From contig QQSG01000135.1 in assembly GCA_003602665.1 (NCBI GenBank), positions 31,616-39,019 of the forward strand: a stretch of DNA of 7,404 nucleotides, read 5' to 3'. The notes under the pieces were generated by a model, which saw only the letters and a list, made by a program, of their open reading frames with translations, made no database searches and had not been told where the DNA came from. Origin of the DNA: Candidatus Poseidoniales archaeon. Lineage in GTDB: Archaea; Thermoplasmatota; Poseidoniia; Poseidoniales; Poseidoniaceae. This document shows positions 1-4,852 of the stretch, one piece after another. The stretch's first letter is position 1. Each line of letters opens with the position of its first letter. Position numbers and translations under genes: made by a program.

Positions 1-1028
1 TTGAGCCGGAACCTGCTTCGATGTACATCAATGAAGATGACTACGACTGGGATTATTCTGATGCGAGTCGTGTATCGACTGGATATGATGATGACGGGGA
101 TTGTCTAGAAAGTCAGTTGCTCGAAAGTCAAAAAGATACGAATGGTGATGGTATTCCATGTAACATTCGAATCGTCTTCAATACACTAACAGGGGAATAT
201 CAAATCTTTGCTGATTCTGGTGTTGATGAAGATCCCGATGAAGACCGATACGGCAAAGAAGCTCAACACAGAGCCTTTGTCTTGGCAATTGGGAAACTTG
301 GTTTTGTGTTCCTACTTAGCATATTCATCCCCTTGTTCCTAGCAACCGGACTTATCCGAGATGAGATGACTTCTGGTACAATGCATTACATGACTGCAAA
401 GCCAATAGCAAGAGGTGAAATCTTCCTTTACCGAATGCTAGGATATCTTGGAATTGTATGGCCATACATGCTCGTTATGTGTTTGTTAATGGCAATCATT
501 TCTGGTTTACTTGGTCCAGGCGATCAATTCTTCAGATTTGCAGATCTTGGTGTCTGGTTTAGCGTACTTATTGCTGCATTATTGGCAACACTTGTGTACG
601 GCATGCTGTTTTCGTTCCTCGGAGTGCTGTGGAAGTACGGTATCATTCTCGCTTTACCAATTGCAGCATGGGAACTTGGAATGGCTCTTCTTTCAATGAG
701 CGTACCTGAATCGACATTTTTGCGAATGTCGGTTGTAGGGTGGTCAATGAGCATCATCGATTCCGGAGCCTTGCTGGTGTGGCCTGACATGGACATGTTT
801 ACTGCAGCGGGGTCTTGGGCTGGTGGCTCGAACGATGGAAACTCTTTCTTTTCCTTTGAAACTGAGGCATTACCCGGCCATGGAGCTTTGGAATGGGCGC
901 AGAGCGACCTTGGATTAGGTATGGGTCCGTACCCAACGATCATTGTTTCGATGCTCGTATTAGTCGCACAGGCAGCGTTCTTTTGGTTCATAGGACAACT
1001 TGTTTTCAAATCGAAAGAAATCGAATGA
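1..1028 (+). CDS. ABC-2 type transporter permease, 5'-partial
   Basis: Membrane subunit of an ABC transporter, probably an exporter; the substrate is unknown. The frame is open to the window edge (first full codon at 3, reading E-P-E-P-A-S before the first ATG at 21), so the true start and a first membrane helix should lie upstream. Numbering from the ATG at 21, residues 1-80 are an acidic extracellular stretch with two Cys (28 and 47) and the motif DTNGDGIPC at 39-47. Hydrophobic helices follow at about 88-112, 140-165, 178-203, 205-228 and 304-328. The segment after the first of these (RDEMTSGT, then AKPIARGEI, residues 113-134) matches the 'E..sGT...l..kPi.R.ei' signature of ABC-2 permeases of the NosY/YhaP kind. 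A second outside loop (about 229-303) is Gly/Ser-rich. The partner ATPase is expected upstream. The family call is firm; the substrate and direction are inferred. Confidence 0.8.
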   Translation, partial: EPEPASMYINEDDYDWDYSDASRVSTGYDDDGDCLESQLLESQKDTNGDGIPCNIRIVFNTLTGEYQIFADSGVDEDPDEDRYGKEAQHRAFVLAIGKLGFVFLLSIFIPLFLATGLIRDEMTSGTMHYMTAKPIARGEIFLYRMLGYLGIVWPYMLVMCLLMAIISGLLGPGDQFFRFADLGVWFSVLIAALLATLVYGMLFSFLGVLWKYGIILALPIAAWELGMALLSMSVPESTFLRMSVVGWSMSIIDSGALLVWPDMDMFTAAGSWAGGSNDGNSFFSFETEALPGHGALEWAQSDLGLGMGPYPTIIVSMLVLVAQAAFFWFIGQLVFKSKEIE

Positions 1029-1034
1029 GGTGAT
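1028..1034 (+). promoter_or_regulatory. Shine-Dalgarno site overlapping the permease stop codon
   Basis: AGGTGAT is fully complementary to the anti-Shine-Dalgarno end of 16S rRNA. Its first base is the last base of the permease TGA, and it sits just before TTG 1035 and ATG 1038. The G-rich core is about 5 nt from ATG 1038, which favours ATG over TTG as the start. The overlap implies translational coupling of the two genes. Confidence 0.7.
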
Positions 1035-1037
1035 TTG

Positions 1038-2183
1038 ATGGATTCCTTCCAAGGTGATTTTTCTTCATTGTGGAAACTTCAACAGAGACCACCTCTTAAT
1101 CATCTCACTTGGGATTGGTGGTGGTGGCTTGTCATGTTGGATGATCCTGAACAAATTGAACCTGGGAAACAATTGATGGTCTTATGGTCCACAAAGGACA
1201 ACGAAATGGTTCGAGTCAACGATGTCACCTGGAACCCAAAGGGAAAACCTGGCTTTGATGAGCAAGGTGCAATTCGACTTGATGGAATGGTTTGTGCATG
1301 GTGGTTTGATGGTTCAGTTATGCATGATGAAATCATAAGTCAGGTGTGTGATATGGTCGTTCTTCCTGCCCATCATCCATCCTGGCCTTCATCATCGAAG
1401 TCTAGTCTTGGAGGTGGAGCAGTTGTCCCTCTCATCGACTCAGATTGTTCAATGGGAATGGTTGAAGATCGGTCAAAATTTTGGCTCAATTTGAATTTGT
1501 CCGATAAAAGTCCAATACAATCTGTGCAACTGGATTTGACACCATGGAATCCGGCAATGTCAACGGCTCGACAAGCGAATGCCACCTATGCTGCGAATAT
1601 GGGCTACGATATTCTCCGGTTACATGGTACGAAAGTATCCGGGCTCATCGATGGTGAATCCGTTAACGGAACTGCGTATTTTCAGAAGGTATGTGTTCAA
1701 GCTCCAAGTGTACCTTGGTACTGGGGCATGCTCCATTTTTCAGATGGTTCCTATCTGGATTGGTTTCTTCCTCATGCTTCGCTTACGATGTTAAGCAGAG
1801 ATGCAAGGGCTTGGAAAAAGAGGGACATCTCTCATATCGCATTGAGTCAAGGAGGACTCTTTCATGATGTCAAAAATAAGCGAAGTGAACGCTTCGAGAT
1901 TGTATCGGTCAAAAAAGGAAAGCAGTCAAACGATTTGCCACTTTTCGATGTCCATATGATGAACGGAAGAACGTCAATCCACATCTCTGCACAAGCAGTA
2001 GAACGTGCTCATTGGGATTTTCATCAACCTACAAGAGGTGGTATGTGGTCTCATCTTACCTACAACGAATACCCGATTGTGGTAAAGGAATTAAAAATTG
2101 AAGATGAGTTTGGCGTTCGTTTGAAATCAGATTATGACTGGTTACGAGGAAATGCAGAACATAGTTGGGGCTTTCTCCATTGA
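1038..2183 (+). CDS. Trp-rich AttH/CrtC-like lipocalin-family protein (tentative)
   Basis: A 381-residue protein with no signal peptide or membrane helix that I can see. It is rich in Trp (21 residues), including four in a row at 27-30 in the motif DWWWWLVMLDD. This Trp-rich strand followed by 'LDD....K.L.VLWST' resembles the opening of the carotenoid hydratase (CrtC)/AttH lipocalin-like family. The later GTAYFQK (211-217) and WYWGMLHFSDGSYLDW (227-242) resemble that family's second conserved block (W.WG....DGS.L). Family members are two-lipocalin-domain proteins of roughly this size that bind or hydrate hydrophobic molecules. The family call is from memory of motif patterns and no alignment was done. 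The start at ATG 1038 is chosen over TTG 1035 from Shine-Dalgarno spacing. It begins 9 bases after the permease stop, so it is likely in the same operon and may handle the same hydrophobic substrate. It ends in tandem TGA TAA stops. It could instead be an unrelated beta-rich protein. Confidence 0.6.
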   Translation: MDSFQGDFSSLWKLQQRPPLNHLTWDWWWWLVMLDDPEQIEPGKQLMVLWSTKDNEMVRVNDVTWNPKGKPGFDEQGAIRLDGMVCAWWFDGSVMHDEIISQVCDMVVLPAHHPSWPSSSKSSLGGGAVVPLIDSDCSMGMVEDRSKFWLNLNLSDKSPIQSVQLDLTPWNPAMSTARQANATYAANMGYDILRLHGTKVSGLIDGESVNGTAYFQKVCVQAPSVPWYWGMLHFSDGSYLDWFLPHASLTMLSRDARAWKKRDISHIALSQGGLFHDVKNKRSERFEIVSVKKGKQSNDLPLFDVHMMNGRTSIHISAQAVERAHWDFHQPTRGGMWSHLTYNEYPIVVKELKIEDEFGVRLKSDYDWLRGNAEHSWGFLH

Positions 2184-2262
2184 TAAAAACTCAGCCAAAT
2201 CGTTTCAAAAGATGGCGGAGGACTTATGACCCAGTATGATAAGAGAACTTTGAGGCATAGAC
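2184..2262. other. 79-bp intergenic gap
   Basis: This is the longest gap in the window. It begins with a second stop codon (TAA) directly after the TGA of the upstream gene. I see no clear TATA-like element or T-run. It holds two Shine-Dalgarno-like sites: GGAGG at 2217-2221, which precedes a short out-of-frame ATG at 2226, and TGAGG at 2251-2255, which serves the next gene. Confidence 0.5.
2251..2255 (+). promoter_or_regulatory. Shine-Dalgarno site of the PH-domain gene
   Basis: TGAGG lies 7 nt before ATG 2263. In-frame stop codons just upstream (TGA at 2251-2253 and at 2227-2229) rule out an earlier start in this frame, so this site fixes the start. Confidence 0.55.
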
Positions 2263-3294
2263 ATGAGCGAAGATACAGAGGCAACAGAAGAAGCAACTGT
2301 TCAAACAGATTCAGATGAAAAAGCTACGGCTGATACTCAAGAAGATATGAAAAGTCGATTCAAGTTAATCGATGGAGAGGAAGTACTGCTTACAAAGCAA
2401 CCGAGCGGAGTAGGTTTCCTCAACATGTATGTTCTTGGGCTGCTTGTTTTTGGAGTTCATGTTATCTTTTGGAAACCAGACATGTTGGTAAACGAGGATT
2501 CGGGTGGTATTGCTAAAGCGATTGTTTGGCTTATGGAACTTGGAGGATCTGCACTACCATTCGGTTTTGTTCTTGTCATGGCAACAATTACGTGGTTCAA
2601 TAGAATGTTGAATACATCCACATCAGGTAAGTGGGTGACTGTGTGGTTACTTGTCGCAACCCTCCTTCCCGTACTTATCCAAATCGACGGACTTATCGCA
2701 TTAATTCGTGACTTATTCTCGGATTCTGACGTCGAACGCTTCCTTGGCTTTGACTACAATTTCCTTATTGCAGGAATCATGTTGACAGTCACCTTTTGGG
2801 CACTCGTTTTCTATTACCAACGCAGTTTTGATTATGCAATCACAAGCAATGCAGTCATCTTCAAGCACGCCTTCTTACTAAGCCGTGCACATCGCAGAAT
2901 TCTCTTTGATCGTATCTCAGAGGTTCAAGTGGAGCGAACGCCAGTTGGTACAATGACAGGATATGCTACTTTGACCATTTTGACAGACTCAGGTATTGGA
3001 ATCGTAGAGGAATCTGTCGGTGGAAGTGTTGGAATTTCTCCAAACGTATCTTCAAACGAAAATGATGGGAATGTCGAAAAAGCTGGAAAGAGTCTCATTC
3101 GTTCTTTCTTCGCTCTCATGTTTTACCAACGAACAATCCGAACAGTTCGCCCAGATCCAAAACACTGTTTCTTCAAAATTCGTGGCTGGGAAGACACCAA
3201 GACCATGCTTAACGAGATGCATAAAAAGCATAGCCAGTCGACAAAATTAGACAATCTTGCAGAGATTTTGACGAAGGAAGAAGGACAAGACTGA
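2263..3294 (+). CDS. Membrane protein with bacterial-type PH domain (bPH2/YdbT-like)
   Basis: A 343-residue integral membrane protein of unknown function. Residues 1-30 are an acidic, Thr/Glu-rich soluble head. Hydrophobic helices lie near 52-72, 85-110, 124-149 and 165-185. Directly after the last helix, residues 186-245 match the bacterial PH (bPH2, YdbS/YdbT) pattern: 'YYQRSFDYAITSNAVIF' style strands, then RAHRRILFDRISEVQVERTP, then G.M.GYATLTILTDSG. In that family the PH-like domain packs on the cytoplasmic face after helix pairs. The domain seems interrupted by a Gly/Ser/Asn-rich insert (about 246-275) and a hydrophobic-basic stretch (276-298), before its closing helix (about 299-321, FFKIRGWEDTKTML). 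A charged tail follows. The next gene starts 51 bp downstream after a good ribosome site, so co-transcription is plausible. The domain call is reasonably secure; the role is unknown. Confidence 0.7.
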   Translation: MSEDTEATEEATVQTDSDEKATADTQEDMKSRFKLIDGEEVLLTKQPSGVGFLNMYVLGLLVFGVHVIFWKPDMLVNEDSGGIAKAIVWLMELGGSALPFGFVLVMATITWFNRMLNTSTSGKWVTVWLLVATLLPVLIQIDGLIALIRDLFSDSDVERFLGFDYNFLIAGIMLTVTFWALVFYYQRSFDYAITSNAVIFKHAFLLSRAHRRILFDRISEVQVERTPVGTMTGYATLTILTDSGIGIVEESVGGSVGISPNVSSNENDGNVEKAGKSLIRSFFALMFYQRTIRTVRPDPKHCFFKIRGWEDTKTMLNEMHKKHSQSTKLDNLAEILTKEEGQD

Positions 3295-3333
3295 ACCGCT
3301 TTGTTCAAAAGCCAATGGTTTGTCCACTGAAAT

Positions 3334-3337
3334 GGAG
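3334..3337 (+). promoter_or_regulatory. Shine-Dalgarno site of the TPR-like gene
   Basis: GGAG, followed by the purine-rich GAGAGAAAA, lies 8 nt before ATG 3346. It is the only good ribosome site in the 51-bp gap, which otherwise shows no clear promoter or terminator. Confidence 0.55.
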
Positions 3338-3345
3338 AGAGAAAA

Positions 3346-3864
3346 ATGAGTGATGAGATAATGGCTGAAGCAATCGAATTGTTTCGTTCAGGTGACCTGA
3401 AAGGAGCAGTTGATAACCTCGATTCTAAACTACGTTCACACAAGGATAACGCAAACCTGCATCACACCTTTGCTGAGTTTGCCAATATGCTAAACATGGA
3501 AGAACAGGAGGATGTTATCCCAGGTGGTAAAATCATGATGTCCTACAAGAAAGCAATGCAACTCGATGAAGAAAATGTCGAGTATATCGCTGATTTCGCA
3601 TCATTTGCACTTGAATGCCGACGTGTTCCTGTTGCAGTAAAAGAATTCCAACGATATGCTAAGAAACTCGAAATTGAAGACATCCCTGTTGACGATGCTC
3701 TTTACCAAGCAAGTCGCAATCTCGTAGACGCGATTGAAGTTATGGATCCTTCACGCAAGGCACCAACCATCCAACCATGGCTCAAGCAAGCTTTGATTTG
3801 GGCTGTAGGCGGACTCGGATTTACTCCAGAAGAAGCCATTGAAGTTCTCGGAAGCGATGACTGA
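3346..3864 (+). CDS. Small TPR-like helical protein
   Basis: A 172-residue soluble, mostly helical protein with no signal peptide or membrane helix. Residues 5-38 (AEAIELFRSGDLKGAVDNLD, then N-A-N-L-H) read as one tetratricopeptide repeat with the usual A..LF..GD...A small/large pattern. Residues 66-108 (SYKKAMQLDEENVEYIADFA, then VAVKEFQRYAKKLE) look like one or two further diverged repeats. TPR proteins are protein-interaction scaffolds, so no catalytic role is implied. The C-terminal part (about 140-172) has a Trp-containing helix and GFTPEEAIEVLG. Its stop codon overlaps the ribosome site of truA, so it is probably translated with that gene. Whether it works with TruA or the PH-domain protein cannot be told from the sequence. 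Confidence 0.65.
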   Translation: MSDEIMAEAIELFRSGDLKGAVDNLDSKLRSHKDNANLHHTFAEFANMLNMEEQEDVIPGGKIMMSYKKAMQLDEENVEYIADFASFALECRRVPVAVKEFQRYAKKLEIEDIPVDDALYQASRNLVDAIEVMDPSRKAPTIQPWLKQALIWAVGGLGFTPEEAIEVLGSDD

Positions 3865-3868
3865 GGGG
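3862..3868 (+). promoter_or_regulatory. Shine-Dalgarno site deciding the truA start
   Basis: TGAGGGG overlaps the stop codon of the TPR-like gene (TGA 3862-3864) and lies 6 nt before ATG 3875. It supports ATG 3875 rather than the in-frame ATG 3857 or TTG 3839, both of which lie inside the preceding gene and upstream of this site. Confidence 0.65.
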
Positions 3869-3874
3869 AACTCG

Positions 3875-4792
3875 ATGTCGAATGCAGAAACACGTCTGCA
3901 TTTTCGAATTGGCTATCTGGGCGATTCATATCACGGCAGCCAAATTCAACCAGATGTTGTTACGGTCCAGGGTGAATTAATACGTGTATTTCAGACACTT
4001 GGATGGATTTCAAAAACAAAGGAAGAACACAATCTCATTCTTTCAAGTCGGACAGATGCTGGCGTCCATGTAAGGCTCAATGGCGGAACAGTTCGCATTG
4101 CAACCTCCCTGTGGGAAAGTATCACGCCAAGAAAGTTCATTCGTGCAGTAGATGACTTGCTCCCACATGATATTGCCTTCCTTGATGTACGTGAAGTCGG
4201 ATTCGATTGGAATCCACGAATTGCTTTACATCGAACCTATCGCTACAGGCTTGAAGGAATTGAATTCTGGAATGATCCGGGAGAAGTACTTTCTGAGTGG
4301 CTTTCCTTGTTTGAAGGAACCTATGACGCAACGAATTTCGCACGACTTGAACCAGGGAAGAATCCTATCCGAACAATACTCTCTTGCACACCTTGGATTG
4401 TCGATGGAAGAACTGTTGGGTTCGAGATTATTGGTGAAGCATTCCTTTGGAATCAAGTTCGACGAACTGCAATGGCAATTCATCAGATGGCACTTGGAGA
4501 ACTTACTCCTGAGCAGGTGAAGTCTGCAATTCACCATCCTGAGATACCTGTAGACTTTGGTGTTGCACCTCCAGAATGGCTTATCTTATGGGGTGTGGAA
4601 TGGGAAGACTCTCCGATACCTAGTTCCCTCTCTGAGTTCAATCATTTTTCCTCACCTCCTCTGCCAAGTCGAAGTGCAGAACGTACGATGAGAAAACGTT
4701 GGAGACAAGCAGCGAAAACGGAAATGAAAACTCTCCTACATCTCGAATGGATGGACATAGGACGTTTACCATTATCCTTTCATTCCAGTTAG
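3875..4792 (+). CDS. truA: tRNA pseudouridine synthase A (TruA/Pus1-3 family)
   Basis: Isomerises uridine to pseudouridine in the tRNA anticodon arm (classically positions 38-40) in the cytoplasm. With the ATG 3875 start it has 305 residues. Family blocks appear in order: the N-terminal strand FRIGYLGDSYHGSQIQP (10-26); the catalytic loop SSRTDAGVH (57-65) with the nucleophile Asp61; NPR....HRTYRYRL (113-127), the conserved R.Y.Y region; FEIIGEAFLWNQVRRTA (183-199), matching the 'G.gFL..qVR' block; and APPEWLILWGVEW (231-243), matching the usual 'ApP.gL.L..v.y' end. The usual Gly before Arg-Thr-Asp is Ser here. A tail of about 60 residues, Ser/Pro-rich then basic (TMRKRWRQAAK), follows the last conserved block, where many family members end soon after. 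The start is set by the Shine-Dalgarno site overlapping the preceding stop. The identification is secure; the exact tRNA positions modified are inferred from the family. Confidence 0.93.
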   Translation: MSNAETRLHFRIGYLGDSYHGSQIQPDVVTVQGELIRVFQTLGWISKTKEEHNLILSSRTDAGVHVRLNGGTVRIATSLWESITPRKFIRAVDDLLPHDIAFLDVREVGFDWNPRIALHRTYRYRLEGIEFWNDPGEVLSEWLSLFEGTYDATNFARLEPGKNPIRTILSCTPWIVDGRTVGFEIIGEAFLWNQVRRTAMAIHQMALGELTPEQVKSAIHHPEIPVDFGVAPPEWLILWGVEWEDSPIPSSLSEFNHFSSPPLPSRSAERTMRKRWRQAAKTEMKTLLHLEWMDIGRLPLSFHSS

Positions 4793-4795
4793 AGG

Positions 4796-4811
4796 TTTGA
4801 ATTTCTTTGTT
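4796..4811 (+). terminator. Weak T-rich stretch after truA
   Basis: Eleven of 16 bases are T, just after the truA stop, but the longest run is three and there is no hairpin. Archaeal termination can occur at T-rich tracts without a hairpin, so this could end the upstream unit before the next promoter. The support is weak. Confidence 0.2.
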
Positions 4812-4821
4812 ACAAGAGATT

Positions 4822-4830
4822 TGTTTAATT
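4822..4830 (+). promoter_or_regulatory. TATA-like element for the transporter fusion gene
   Basis: TGTTTAATT is centred about 27 bp before ATG 4853. That is where an archaeal TATA box would sit if transcription began at or near the start codon. No Shine-Dalgarno sequence lies before ATG 4853 (the preceding bases are CGAAGCACC), which fits a leaderless mRNA. This is inferred from position and AT content only. Confidence 0.4.
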
Positions 4831-4852
4831 GGATGGTAAACAACGAAGCACC

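Noticed and set aside
524..1009. 161-codon open frame on the - strand
   Set aside because: It lies wholly antisense to the ABC-2 permease, which has clear family motifs and membrane helices. The antisense product has no recognisable pattern or upstream ribosome site.
3857..3877. Overlapping truA start at ATG 3857 (or TTG 3839)
   Set aside because: Both lie before the Shine-Dalgarno site TGAGGGG at 3862-3868, and the conserved TruA sequence starts only after ATG 3875.
4152..4520. 122-codon + strand frame
   Set aside because: It overlaps the core of truA in another frame, where TruA motifs are continuous on both sides. It is a frame shadow.
4829..4852. Earlier TTG start for the fusion gene
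   Set aside because: It would add eight residues before a signal peptide that already has normal length from ATG 4853, and it would sit inside or beside the putative TATA element.
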